Origin: Rudaeicoccus suwonensis
Lineage (GTDB): Bacteria > Actinomycetota > Actinomycetes > Actinomycetales > Dermatophilaceae
Length of the DNA stretch: 64,000 bases
NCBI RefSeq assembly: GCF_007829035.1
Contig: NZ_VIVQ01000001.1
Span: 1,612,001-1,676,000 of the forward strand
Reading direction: 5' to 3'
Every line of letters begins with the position of its first letter. Within the stretch, counting starts at the first letter, position 1. The notes beneath the pieces are model-generated. The model did no database searches. It saw only the letters and a list, made by a program, of their open reading frames with translations, and was not told the origin of the DNA. The translations under genes were made by a program, and so were the position numbers. Positions 29,874 through 38,923 of this stretch are shown here, piece by piece.

Positions 29874-32066
29874 ATGACGCACGACGGCGACAACGGCGCA
29901 ACGGTCACCGAGATCAGGGTGCTCGAAGGGCCCAACCTCTATTTCAACCGGCCGGCCGCCAAGGTGACTCTGCACCTGCCGGGGTATCTCGCTGTCGGCA
30001 CCGAGCAACTTCAGGCGCTCGGCCGCACTCTCGGGGTGCGGCGCAGTGAGGCCGGCGAACCGAACACCGAGGCGCGCCAACGTTTTGTGCTGCGCCTGGT
30101 CGAGCGAGTCGTGCGCCTGCTGGTGCGTGAGACCGGACTGACTCGTCTGGGCGTACGGGTGCGCCCCGGCACCCAACTCGACGAGGTCATCGTCGCCTTC
30201 GCGTTGAACAGTCGAGGTCGTGCCCAAGCCGTCGGTGACGCGCTCGAGCCGATGCTGCGCAGCCTGCTGACCCATGCCGGTCAGGGGCCGGCCCTGAGTG
30301 AGGCAGCCGAGGCGATCCGGCAGCAGCCGGTGGGGGAGAAGGTGCGGCCGATGCGGCCGAAGATCCCTGTCGTGTCGGTGACCGGCACCAACGGCAAGAC
30401 CACGACAACCCGCCTGATCGCGCACTTGGGCATGACCGCGGGTCTGCGGACGGGGTGGAGTTCGACCGACGGCGTGCTGGTGCAGGGCGAGCTCATCGCA
30501 TCGGGGGACTACTCCGGCCCAGGTGGGGCGCGCGCGGTGCTGCGGGCACCCGGTGTGCAGTTCGCGGTGCTGGAAACGGCCCGCGGGGGCATGCTGCAGA
30601 AGGGCCTCGGCACGGCATACAACGATGTGAGCGTCGTGACCAACGTGAGCGCAGATCACCTGGGGTTGCACGGAATCGAGACCGTCGACCAGTTGGCCGA
30701 GGTCAAGGCGATCATCACCAAGGTCACCAAGCCCGACGGGTGGGTCGTGCTCAACGGTGACGACCCACGTGTGTGGGCGATGCGGTCCAATGCCAGTGCC
30801 AAGCCGTGGTGTTTCTCGATCGACCCGGACTCGCCGTCGCTGCGCGAAGCCCTCGACGACCACGGGCGCGGCATCACGGTGATGGATGGCGACATCGTTT
30901 TGCTGCTGCCGGGCTCGTCGCCGGATCGCCTGCTCGCGATGCGCGACGTGCCGGTGACGCTTGCCGGGTTGTCCGAGCAGAACGTGCAGAACGTCCTGGC
31001 CGCGACCGCTGCGGCGCTCGGCGCAGGGCTGCCGCGGGAGGCGGTGGTCGAGGGTCTGCGCTCGTTCGCGCCCGACGCCAAGCACAACCCGGGCCGGATG
31101 AACATCTACACGCTGCCGCTCGGTGGTGGTGGCCGGGCGACGGTGATCCTCGACATGGCGCACAACGAAGCCGGCCTCGACGCGCTGCTGCGGGTGGCGG
31201 ACGGTCTGCGGCCGCCGGGAGCGCAGCTGCAACTGGGGCTGGGCACCGGCGGCGACCGCACCGACGAGATCCTGGTCAACATGGGCGAGCAGGCGGGTCT
31301 GCACGCCGACCGGGTGCAGGTCGTGCACAAGGCGCACTACCTGCGTGGTCGCACCATGGAGAATCTCGAAGGCTTTCTGCGACAAGGGCTTTCGCGGGCC
31401 GGTATGACGCCGACGGCATCGTGGCGCAACGAGCTCGACGGACTGCACGGTCTCATCTCAGCGTGCCACGACGGCGACGTGCTGGCGTTGATGACACATT
31501 CGGACTGGCAGCAACTGCACACCTGGCTGCTCGCGCACGGTGCGACGAGTGACACCCCCGCGACCATCCGCCGCAAGGTGACGGTCGCGCGCGGTGAGCA
31601 CGAGGCCGAGACCGAGCTGCAACAGCTGTGGCAGGACGACGATGCCGAGCGCCGAATCGTGACCGCGCAGGCATTGCGCACGCGGTTTCCGCGGGACGGT
31701 CGGGTGCTCTACGAACTCGCCGGCACACACGACTCTGCCGGCCACGAAGCCGAAGCCCTTGAGCTGTATGACGACGCCTTGCGTGCCGGTCTTCCCGAGC
31801 CGTACCACCACCGCGCGTTGATCCAGAAGGCGTCGACGCTGCGGCATCTCGCGCGACTCGACGAGTCGCTCGGCGTTCTGGATCAGTTGCTCGAGCAATA
31901 CCCCGACAACGCCGCTGTGGTCACCTTCCGCGCGCTGACGTTGCACGACCTGGGTCGTGACGAGGAGGCCTTGCGCTCGACTGCTGGCTTCCTCGTCGCG
32001 ACGAGCGCCGATGCAGACGTCGCGCGCTACCACCGGTCGTTGTCGCGGTTTACCGCAGCGATCTGA
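29874..32066 (+). CDS. Mur-ligase-type paralogue of cyanophycin synthetase lacking the ATP-grasp domain, with C-terminal TPR-like region
   Basis: A 730-residue protein. Residues ~12-135 resemble a shortened CphA N domain (VLEGPNLYF near residue 17; EVIVAFALNSRGRAQAVGDAL near 104). Residues ~165-560 are a Mur-ligase fold with the P-loop VTGTNGKTTTTR (169-180), VLETARGGMLQKGLG, VTNVSADHLGLHGIE and, near residue 425, PGRMN and DMAHNEAGLDAL. These match CphA block by block. The ATP-grasp domain that CphA carries between N and Mur parts is absent. The last ~140 residues look like helical TPR repeats. The gene converges on cphA, so it may add a residue to or modify cyanophycin or a related peptide; this is inference. 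The ATG is 7 bases after TACGAT. Confidence 0.82.
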   Translation: MTHDGDNGATVTEIRVLEGPNLYFNRPAAKVTLHLPGYLAVGTEQLQALGRTLGVRRSEAGEPNTEARQRFVLRLVERVVRLLVRETGLTRLGVRVRPGTQLDEVIVAFALNSRGRAQAVGDALEPMLRSLLTHAGQGPALSEAAEAIRQQPVGEKVRPMRPKIPVVSVTGTNGKTTTTRLIAHLGMTAGLRTGWSSTDGVLVQGELIASGDYSGPGGARAVLRAPGVQFAVLETARGGMLQKGLGTAYNDVSVVTNVSADHLGLHGIETVDQLAEVKAIITKVTKPDGWVVLNGDDPRVWAMRSNASAKPWCFSIDPDSPSLREALDDHGRGITVMDGDIVLLLPGSSPDRLLAMRDVPVTLAGLSEQNVQNVLAATAAALGAGLPREAVVEGLRSFAPDAKHNPGRMNIYTLPLGGGGRATVILDMAHNEAGLDALLRVADGLRPPGAQLQLGLGTGGDRTDEILVNMGEQAGLHADRVQVVHKAHYLRGRTMENLEGFLRQGLSRAGMTPTASWRNELDGLHGLISACHDGDVLALMTHSDWQQLHTWLLAHGATSDTPATIRRKVTVARGEHEAETELQQLWQDDDAERRIVTAQALRTRFPRDGRVLYELAGTHDSAGHEAEALELYDDALRAGLPEPYHHRALIQKASTLRHLARLDESLGVLDQLLEQYPDNAAVVTFRALTLHDLGRDEEALRSTAGFLVATSADADVARYHRSLSRFTAAI

Positions 32067-32110
32067 AGAATGCCGCCACGATCCGGCGACGACGAGGACC
32101 CTCGCGTGGT
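32067..32110. other. spacer after the Mur-ligase gene
   Basis: A short GC-rich spacer with no stable hairpin. It includes GTGGTGCG (about 32106-32113), which recurs near 32382 and 32503 in the palindrome cluster. Confidence 0.4.
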
Positions 32111-32354
32111 GCGGTGACTGCCACCCGTCACATACGACACATACGCCACATACGCCACGCTAGTAACGCTGGTGTGGTTGGAAAGACGATTACTTCCGGT
32201 CGTGGTCGCGATACTGGGAAGTAATCGTCATCTCGACCATGCACTCGCTGTGCCGGGGCCAGCCCGGGCACCCGTACGTCGCCGATTCGGCGACGTACGG
32301 AGTGCGATGGCGGATACGGTGGGCGCCACGCCGAGCACCTACCCGCGCAATCTC
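32111..32354 (-). mobile_element. truncated second copy of the hairpin element (copy B, inverted)
   Basis: Bases 32111-32310 match the reverse complement of 10070-10250. Next, 32311-32336 match the left end of the IS remnant, and ACCTACCCGCGCAATCTC (32337-32354) is the same 18-base terminal repeat, followed by TTA. The transposase part and the other terminal repeat are missing, as is the 70-base insert. The 13-base stem hairpin (32185-32197 with 32217-32229) and the 29-base palindrome (32272-32300) are intact. It lies between two convergent genes, where it could also serve as a transcription stop. Confidence 0.8.
32126..32160. repeat. 9-bp tandem repeat in copy B
   Basis: Three successive units read CGTATGTGG, CGTATGTGT and CGTATGTGA on the minus strand, where copy A has a single unit. 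The two extra units account for 18 of the 19 bases by which copy B is longer. Confidence 0.75.
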
Positions 32355-32358
32355 TTAT

Positions 32359-32547
32359 GTCGCTGATGCGGCGAGAACGGGTGGTGCGACACGAGGCGCG
32401 ACATACATAAATCGCCGATTCGGTCGATCTTGTCGCCTCACGCGCACCACTAGTCTCATTGGCTCCAGTGGTCACACATAAGTCGCCGACGCGGCGAGAA
32501 CAAGTGGTGCGGGGCGGGACAGCATCCATCAGTCGCCGATCCGGCGA
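32359..32547. repeat. cluster of four GTCGCCGANNCGGCGA-type palindromes in two ~122-bp units
   Basis: Palindromic motifs occur at 32359-32374, 32411-32428, 32482-32497 and 32532-32547. The first and third are 123 bases apart and the second and fourth 121, so the block is a diverged tandem duplication. In each unit the first palindrome is followed by GAAC, then GTGGTGCG, a GCG-rich stretch and CAT before the second palindrome. The same core also forms the 29-base palindrome of the hairpin element. No protein-coding sense was found. Confidence 0.7.
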
Positions 32548-32587
32548 GTCACGTAGGCCGCAACAGCGATCAGCCGGGGCTTAGGAG

Positions 32588-35449
32588 CTAGGCCTGGGGA
32601 CCCTCGAGCCCGTCCAACGCCTCACGGAGGGCGTCGTCGTCCGCGGCCGATGATTGAGCTGCTTCGGTCGTGAGCTCACGGGGGTCGAGGTCGGGATCAC
32701 CCGGCTGCTCTTCGTCGGTGTGGGTGCCGGCGTTCGCCTGATGGGTGAAGCCTTCCAACTCGGCGAGCACCGCGGCGTGCTGGTCGACGCACAGCACCAC
32801 GACGTCCCCCGGGTTGGCCCGGTGTACCGCGTGCCGGGTCGCGTCGAGCTCGTCGAGGACCGTCACCACCTGACGACACCGTGCCCCGGCTGCCATCTCG
32901 GCCTCGGCGCCTTCGACGATCAGTGCCGCGGACTCCCCGGGCGCCCGGCGGCGCAGGTTGTCATCCTCACGCACCACCACGACGTCGAAGTGGTGGGCGG
33001 CGATGGCTCCGAGTTCGCGGATGTCCTCGTCGCGGCGGTCACCGGCCGCGCCGATCATGCCGATACGTGAGATGCGATGGTCCGTGGCGCCTTGGCGACG
33101 CTCGACATACGACTCGACGAAGTCACCCAGCATCCGCATTCCCGGAGGGTTGTGGCAGTAGTCGACGAAGACCTCGGCGTGGTTGACCTCCATGCGGTTC
33201 AGACGGCCGGGCGACAGGTAGTACGACGTCGTGAACGTCCGCAGACCCTGACGTATGTCGTGCAACGGCGCGCCGGCGGCGAAGGCGGCTCCCGCCGCAG
33301 CCAGCGCATTGGCGACGTTCATCCGGGCGGCCCCATCGAAGGTCGACGGCAGCAGGTGGGTCCAGGCCAGTGGCATCGACCGGCGGCCCTGCTTGAGCAC
33401 GATCATCTCGCCGCGGTCGGAGGTCTCGAGCACAACGGCGCGCGCCCCGCGGCGGCAGCGCTCGTCGATGAACTCCCGCACCGCCGAACCGGCCGGCTCC
33501 ATCGAGAACCACACGATGGTGCCGCGGCACCGCTTGCGCATCCGTCGCACCAGCGGGTCGTCTGCGTTGAGCACGGCAAAGCCGTCGCGTGGAACCGCTT
33601 CAACCACAACGGCTTTGACATCCGCAAGCTGCTCCAGCGTCTCGACGCCGCGCATGCCGAGGTGGTCGGGCTGGATGTTGGTGACCACTGCGATGTCGTT
33701 GCGGTCGTAGCCCAGACCTTCACGCAGGATGCCGCCCCGCGCGACCTCCATCACCGCGAAGTCGACACGCGGGTTCTGCAAGACCATCCGTGCCGAACGC
33801 GGACCCGAGGCGTCGGCTTTGATGACCAGGCGCTCGTCGATGACGATGCCGTCGGTCGATGTCATGCCGACCTTGCGGCCGAGGCCCTTCATGATGTGGG
33901 CCAGCATGCGCGAGGTCGTGGTCTTGCCGTTGGTGCCGGTCACCGCGACGATCGGCACGCGGGAGGGGGAGCCGGGCGGGAACAGCAGGTCGACTACCGG
34001 CTTGGCGATGAATTGCGGTTCCCCGACAGTGGGATGCGTGTGCATCCGGAAGCCGGGGGCGGCGTTCACCTCGCAGATGGCGCCGCCGGTCTCGCGCACC
34101 GGGGCCGTGATGTCGGGGCAGATGAAGTCGATACCGGCGACGTCCAGGCCGATGAGCCGGGCGGCCTCCTCGGCGATCTCGACGTTGTCGGGGTGCGCGT
34201 CGAAGGTGCGATCGACCGAGATGCCGCCGGTCGACATGTTGCCGGTCAGCGCCAGCTTGACCATCTCGTCGACCGGTGGCACCGAATCCATCGAATACCC
34301 CTGCGCTGCAACGAGTTCGACGGCGGCATCATCGACGCGAATGCGGGTCAGCACCTTCTCGTGACCGACCCCACGGCGTGGGTCGGCGTTGGTGATGTCG
34401 ACGAGTTGTGCCACGGTGTGCTGCCCGTCGCCGATCACATGCGCCGGGACCCGTTCGGCGATCGCCGCCATCCGGCCACCGATGATCAGGCAGCGGTAGT
34501 CCTTGCCGGTGATGAACGACTCGACCTGCACCACACCACGACGGCTCTGTGCCTCGGCGACGTCGAAGGCCGCCCGCACCTGGTCGTCGGTGCGCAGATC
34601 GAGGCAGACACCGCGCCCGTGGTTGCCGTCCAGCGGCTTGACCACCACGGGGTGCCCGACACGACGCGCGGCCGCGACTGCGCCGTCCGCCGTGCGCACG
34701 GTCTCCGCCTTCGGCACCGGCAGGCCGGCGGAGCCCAGCAGGGTGGTCGTGAGATTTTTGTCGCCGGCGATGTCGACCGCCAGCGCCGAGGTCAGTGAAG
34801 TCATCGTGGCGCGGATGCGCTGCGCGTGCACACCCTGGCCCAACTGCACCAGCGAGTGCTGGTTGAGGCGGGTCCACGGGATGTCACGGCTGACAGCCTC
34901 TTCGATGATCGCAGCCGTCGACGGCCCGAAGGCAGCCCGACCTGCTGCCAACAGAAACGTTTCACGCTCGCGCTCCACATCGAAGTCGTCGCCGGCGAGC
35001 ACGAAATGGTTGACGAGTCGCACGGCCAACTCACCGGCTGCCCGTCCGACGCGCTCGTCGAAGAAGCCGAAGATCACGTTGTAGACGCCGGGTTCGCCCT
35101 TGACTCCGCGCGTCTTGCCGCGGCGCATGTCGTGCCCGGCCTCCTGCTGCAACTCCAGTGCCACATGCTCGGCGACGTGCCCGAGCCAGGTGCCCTCGCG
35201 CAACCGTTCGACGAAACCCCCGCGGTGACCGCGGGAGCAGGTGTGCTCCTCCAACCCTGGCAGCGCCGCCAACAGGCGATCGGTGAACCCCGGAATGGTG
35301 TTGGTGGGGAACTGCTCAAGTGGCCCGAGATCGACCACCAGATGGATCGCCTGCTCGTAGGACCACACATTGGGACCGCGATAGATACGCGTCTGCAGGA
35401 TCTTCAGCTGACCGATGGGCTGGTCGGCGACGGGCTGATCTTCGGTCAT
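32588..35449 (-). CDS. cphA: cyanophycin synthetase
   Basis: Makes cyanophycin, a poly-aspartate with arginine side chains used as a nitrogen store, from Asp, Arg and ATP. The 953-residue product has all three domains: N domain (residues ~15-215, with YRGPNVWSYEQ), ATP-grasp (~220-490, with HPVVVKPLDGNHGRG and GAICEVNAAPGFRMH) and Mur-ligase domain (from ~495, with P-loop GTNGKTTTSR at 505-514 and PGRLNRMEVN further on). The last ~55 residues are an acidic, probably disordered tail. cphB lies 51 bases upstream on the same strand. The stop is TAG. Confidence 0.97.
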   Translation of the reverse strand: MTEDQPVADQPIGQLKILQTRIYRGPNVWSYEQAIHLVVDLGPLEQFPTNTIPGFTDRLLAALPGLEEHTCSRGHRGGFVERLREGTWLGHVAEHVALELQQEAGHDMRRGKTRGVKGEPGVYNVIFGFFDERVGRAAGELAVRLVNHFVLAGDDFDVERERETFLLAAGRAAFGPSTAAIIEEAVSRDIPWTRLNQHSLVQLGQGVHAQRIRATMTSLTSALAVDIAGDKNLTTTLLGSAGLPVPKAETVRTADGAVAAARRVGHPVVVKPLDGNHGRGVCLDLRTDDQVRAAFDVAEAQSRRGVVQVESFITGKDYRCLIIGGRMAAIAERVPAHVIGDGQHTVAQLVDITNADPRRGVGHEKVLTRIRVDDAAVELVAAQGYSMDSVPPVDEMVKLALTGNMSTGGISVDRTFDAHPDNVEIAEEAARLIGLDVAGIDFICPDITAPVRETGGAICEVNAAPGFRMHTHPTVGEPQFIAKPVVDLLFPPGSPSRVPIVAVTGTNGKTTTSRMLAHIMKGLGRKVGMTSTDGIVIDERLVIKADASGPRSARMVLQNPRVDFAVMEVARGGILREGLGYDRNDIAVVTNIQPDHLGMRGVETLEQLADVKAVVVEAVPRDGFAVLNADDPLVRRMRKRCRGTIVWFSMEPAGSAVREFIDERCRRGARAVVLETSDRGEMIVLKQGRRSMPLAWTHLLPSTFDGAARMNVANALAAAGAAFAAGAPLHDIRQGLRTFTTSYYLSPGRLNRMEVNHAEVFVDYCHNPPGMRMLGDFVESYVERRQGATDHRISRIGMIGAAGDRRDEDIRELGAIAAHHFDVVVVREDDNLRRRAPGESAALIVEGAEAEMAAGARCRQVVTVLDELDATRHAVHRANPGDVVVLCVDQHAAVLAELEGFTHQANAGTHTDEEQPGDPDLDPRELTTEAAQSSAADDDALREALDGLEGPQA

Positions 35450-35500
35450 GGGTGGCTCCTCGCTGGGCTGCTGCGCGGTTGGTATGGCGGTGCCGGGGGA

Positions 35501-36382
35501 TCAGTGCCGCAGCGCTGCCGCCGTGGCGGTGTTGTGACGATCGCGACCGGCGGAGATGGCGATGTCGGCATACTTCTCGGTGAACTCGGTCAGGGTGGCG
35601 CTCCGCAGATCGAAGGTCGCGCCGAACGGCAGCGTGTGCACGACAGCTCCGCTGACCAGCATCGGTGCATCACGACGAGCCTCGTGCGCATCGGTGGTCG
35701 CAGCTCGTGCATCGACCACGAAGACGGCTCCGGAGCCCACAACCGTGAGTTCCTGCTCGTCGGTGATCTCGGCAGCGGTGTCCTCGTCGATACCCATGCC
35801 GAGCAGGTTCGGGGAGGTGGCGACGAGCGACAGCAGCCGGCCGTACCGTGCGCGCTGGTCGAAGTGCTGGTCCACGATCACTCCGGGCAGCAGGCCGAGG
35901 CCGGCCGTCAGCTGGCTCGAGCGTTGCCGCGGCGTGACGCCCTCCTCGCCCATCGAGATCATGAACTGGCTCATGATCGACGCCCCCGCCGACGTGCCGG
36001 CGATGACGGCGCCGCGTTCGTAGGCGCGCAGGATCGATTCGCCCAGCGGCGTGCCGACGATTAACTGGCTCAGCTTCAGCTGGTTGCCGCCGGAGAAGAA
36101 GATGCCGGTGGCGTCGTCGATGGCGTCCTGCAACTCCTGGTCCGAGCTGGCCGCGCGGTTGGCCGGGTTCACCGAGGTGACCGATGCGCACCCCAGCCGG
36201 GTGAAGACCGTGGAGTAGACGTGCACGACCTCGCCGGGCACCGAGGAAGCGGTGGGAATGATGACGATTCGCGACTTGCGGCCGCCCGAGAGCCGGGCGA
36301 ACCGTCGCAGGATCGTGACCTTGCCGACCTTGTCCTCGGCACCGCCGATGATGAGCAGGGAGCGGCTGGGTGCGTCAGACAT
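35501..36382 (-). CDS. cphB: cyanophycinase
   Basis: Peptidase family S51 enzyme that releases beta-Asp-Arg dipeptides from cyanophycin in the cytoplasm. The 293-residue product has the nucleophile motif GTSAGASIMS near residue 130, FSGGNQLKL before it, GVIVDQHFDQRARYGRLL, and GMGIDEDTAAEI, all typical. It overlaps serB by 8 bases, so breakdown, synthesis and serB are in one transcript. No signal peptide, so it is the intracellular form. Confidence 0.95.
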   Translation of the reverse strand: MSDAPSRSLLIIGGAEDKVGKVTILRRFARLSGGRKSRIVIIPTASSVPGEVVHVYSTVFTRLGCASVTSVNPANRAASSDQELQDAIDDATGIFFSGGNQLKLSQLIVGTPLGESILRAYERGAVIAGTSAGASIMSQFMISMGEEGVTPRQRSSQLTAGLGLLPGVIVDQHFDQRARYGRLLSLVATSPNLLGMGIDEDTAAEITDEQELTVVGSGAVFVVDARAATTDAHEARRDAPMLVSGAVVHTLPFGATFDLRSATLTEFTEKYADIAISAGRDRHNTATAAALRH

Positions 36383-37631
36383 GGGGGGATTCTAGGCAGT
36401 CTGTGCCGGACACCGATGCGGCCTCCGCTGCGCGGTCGGCCTCCTCGATCTCGTCGCGTGAGATTCCGAGCATGAACAGCACCGCGTCCAGATAGGGCAC
36501 GTTGACCGTGGCGTCGGCGTGCGAACGCACGACTGGCTTTGCATTGAAAGCGATGCCCAGACCCGCGGCGGCCAGCATGTCGAGGTCGTTCGCCCCGTCG
36601 CCGATGGCGACCGTGCGTGCCAGGGGCAGGCCCTCGCGATCAGCGAATCTACGCAGTGCGCGGGCTTTTTCGGCTCGGTCGACGATCTGCCCGGTGATTC
36701 GGCCGGTCAACGTGCCGTCGATGATCTCAAGCACGTTGGCCTGGGCGTAGTCGATGCCCAGATCGTGCGCCAACGGCTCGACAATCTGCTGGAATCCGCC
36801 GGACACGACCGCGACGGTGAAGCCGAGTCGCTTCACCGTGCGCACCAGCGTGCGGGCTCCAGGCGTGAGACGTATGTCGCTGCGCACCTGATCGAACACA
36901 CTCTCCGGCAGCCCGGCAAGCACCGAGACCCGCTCGTGCAGACTCGTCGCGAAATCGATCTCGCCGCGCATGGCCCGCTCGGTGACAGCCGCGACCTGCG
37001 GCCCGCGCCCGGCATGGGCCGCGAGCAACTCGATGACCTCGTCCTGGATCAGCGTGCTGTCGACGTCCATGACCACCAGCCGGCGCCCGCGCCGAGCCAG
37101 TCCGCCGGGTGCGACGGCGATGTCGACACCGTGCGCGGCAGCTTCGAGCGTGAGATGCCGGCGCAGTTCGAACACATCGGCACCGGACACGTCGAGCTCG
37201 AGGGTGGTGACCGGGTCGCGTGCCAACCGGCGCACGCGGTCGATGTTGGCGCCGTGCTGGGCGATCCGCTCGGTGACGGCAGCCAGGCTGCGGGCAAGCA
37301 GCGGGGCACCGATCACCACGACGGAGGCGCGGCCGTCGCGCCGCCGCGCGTTGTCGCCACGGCCGGTGTCGATGGTCGCGCGCAGGTCGTGCTCGGCGGC
37401 CACCGCGCGGATGGCGTCACTCAACGCACCGGCCGAACCGGGCGACGGGCGCAGCAGGCCGCAGAGCAGCAGGTGGCCGCGCACGACGGACTGCTCGAGG
37501 TCGAGGACAGCTGCGTCATACCTGGCAGTCGCCCGCATGACCGCACCTGAGACGCCGGGCCTGTCAATGCCGGTGATGGTGAACAACAGCGAGTCGGATT
37601 CTGAATCGCGTGGAAGGTCAGGTGGATTCAC
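36375..37631 (-). CDS. serB: phosphoserine phosphatase with N-terminal ACT region
   Basis: Dephosphorylates phosphoserine to serine. The 418-residue product has an N-terminal regulatory part with ACT-like segments ([14 protein letters not shown] near residue 20, and a second up to ~170) and a C-terminal HAD phosphatase domain with the nucleophile motif [10 protein letters not shown], then VSGGFQQIV and [17 protein letters not shown]. It begins with GTG overlapping the glgC stop (GTGA) and its end overlaps cphB by 8 bases. Confidence 0.95.
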   Translation of the reverse strand: MNPPDLPRDSESDSLLFTITGIDRPGVSGAVMRATARYDAAVLDLEQSVVRGHLLLCGLLRPSPGSAGALSDAIRAVAAEHDLRATIDTGRGDNARRRDGRASVVVIGAPLLARSLAAVTERIAQHGANIDRVRRLARDPVTTLELDVSGADVFELRRHLTLEAAAHGVDIAVAPGGLARRGRRLVVMDVDSTLIQDEVIELLAAHAGRGPQVAAVTERAMRGEIDFATSLHERVSVLAGLPESVFDQVRSDIRLTPGARTLVRTVKRLGFTVAVVSGGFQQIVEPLAHDLGIDYAQANVLEIIDGTLTGRITGQIVDRAEKARALRRFADREGLPLARTVAIGDGANDLDMLAAAGLGIAFNAKPVVRSHADATVNVPYLDAVLFMLGISRDEIEEADRAAEAASVSGTDCLESPHV

Positions 37632-38881
37632 GAAGGAATGACCGTGCCCTTGCCGATCACGACAAGTCCTGAGTCGGTCACGGTGAAACCTCGAGCGCGA
37701 TCGTCATCGTGGTCGAGCCCGATGCTGACACCGGGTGGCACCGAGACGTCCTTGTCGATGATCGCCCGCTGGATGCGGCAGTGCCGACCGATCTGCACGT
37801 TGTCGAGCAGGACAGCATCATCGACCTGCGCGAACGAGTGGACGTGGACGTTCGGCGACAGCACCGAACCGTTGACCACCGAACCGCTGATGATGCAGCC
37901 GGGGGAGATCATCGAGCCCGTTGCCATGCCCTGTCGCGCAGATGCACCGTGGATGAACTTGGCCGGCGGGAAACTGGACGCGTTGGTCATGATCGGCCAG
38001 TCGTAGTTGTAGACGTTGAAGATCGGGTGGATCGAGACCAGGTCCATGTGCGCGTCGAAGAACGAGTCCAGCGTCCCGACGTCGCGCCAGTAACCGAAGT
38101 CACGATCGGTCGCGCCCGGGATCACGTTGTCCCGGAAGTCGTAGGCGTATGCCTCGCCACGTTCCACGAATGCCGGGATGATGTCGCCGCCCATGTCGTG
38201 CTTGCTGTCCTCGAGTTCGGCATCCGCGGTGACCGCCTCGATGAGGGCGTCGGTGTCGAAGACGTAGTTGCCCATCGATGCCAGCACCTCGTGTGGTGCA
38301 TCCACCAATCCGACCGGATCAGAAGGCTTTTCGCGGAAGGCGGCGATCTTCTTCTGCGGGCTGCTCTGGTCGAGTTCGATGACGCCGAACTGGTTGGCCA
38401 TCTCGATCGGCTGACGTATGGCGGCGACCGTCGCGCGGGCACCGGACTCGATGTGCTGCTCGACCATTTGGGCGAAATCCATGCGGTAGACGTGGTCTGC
38501 GCCGACCACGACCACGATGTCAGGGTGCTCGTCGTGGATCAGGTTGAGGCTCTGGTAGATCGCGTCGGCTGAGCCGGAGAACCACTGCTTGCCCCGCCGC
38601 TGCTGTGCAGGCACGGGAGCGACGTAGTTGCCCAGCATCGTCGACATCCGCCACGTCTTGGTGACGTGCCGGTCGAGACTGTGCGACTTGTACTGCGTGA
38701 GCACGACCATCTGCAGGAACCCGCTGTTGGCCAGATTCGACAGCGCGAAGTCGATGAGCCGGTAGATCCCGCCGAATGGCACCGCCGGTTTGGCCCGATC
38801 GGCGGTCAGCGGCATCAGCCGCTTGCCCTCGCCGCCGGCCAGGACGATCGCGAAAACCTTAGGACCACGTTGTCGAGCCAT
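37628..38881 (-). CDS. glgC: glucose-1-phosphate adenylyltransferase
   Basis: Makes ADP-glucose, the glucosyl donor for glycogen and maltose-1-phosphate, from glucose 1-phosphate and ATP. The 417-residue product has the nucleotidyltransferase start [26 protein letters not shown] (seen as two blocks), then [27 protein letters not shown] and the C-terminal left-handed helix. The ATG lies 6 bases after TAGGTT, suggesting a leaderless start divergent from glgA. It heads the glgC-serB-cphB-cphA run. Confidence 0.96.
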   Translation of the reverse strand: MARQRGPKVFAIVLAGGEGKRLMPLTADRAKPAVPFGGIYRLIDFALSNLANSGFLQMVVLTQYKSHSLDRHVTKTWRMSTMLGNYVAPVPAQQRRGKQWFSGSADAIYQSLNLIHDEHPDIVVVVGADHVYRMDFAQMVEQHIESGARATVAAIRQPIEMANQFGVIELDQSSPQKKIAAFREKPSDPVGLVDAPHEVLASMGNYVFDTDALIEAVTADAELEDSKHDMGGDIIPAFVERGEAYAYDFRDNVIPGATDRDFGYWRDVGTLDSFFDAHMDLVSIHPIFNVYNYDWPIMTNASSFPPAKFIHGASARQGMATGSMISPGCIISGSVVNGSVLSPNVHVHSFAQVDDAVLLDNVQIGRHCRIQRAIIDKDVSVPPGVSIGLDHDDDRARGFTVTDSGLVVIGKGTVIPS

Positions 38882-38887
38882 GTCCCT

Positions 38888-38915
38888 AACCTAGAGGCTC
38901 GTGACGGGATAGCGT
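38888..38915. promoter_or_regulatory. divergent leaderless promoters, glgC and glgA
   Basis: In a 42-base gap, TAGGTT (38893-38888, minus) lies 6 bases before the glgC ATG and TAGCGT (38910-38915, plus) lies 8 bases before the glgA GTG. The tight spacing would allow joint control of both glycogen genes. Confidence 0.5.
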
Positions 38916-38923
38916 CGTGTCTC

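Noticed and set aside
32128-32529. Open frame of 133 codons on the minus strand in the palindrome cluster
   Set aside because: Its repeated RRxGD-like words are only the translation of the DNA palindromes; no start signal or family similarity is seen.
32111-32547. CRISPR array
   Set aside because: The repeats are palindromic and unequal in length, with related rather than unique spacers; no cas genes are present.
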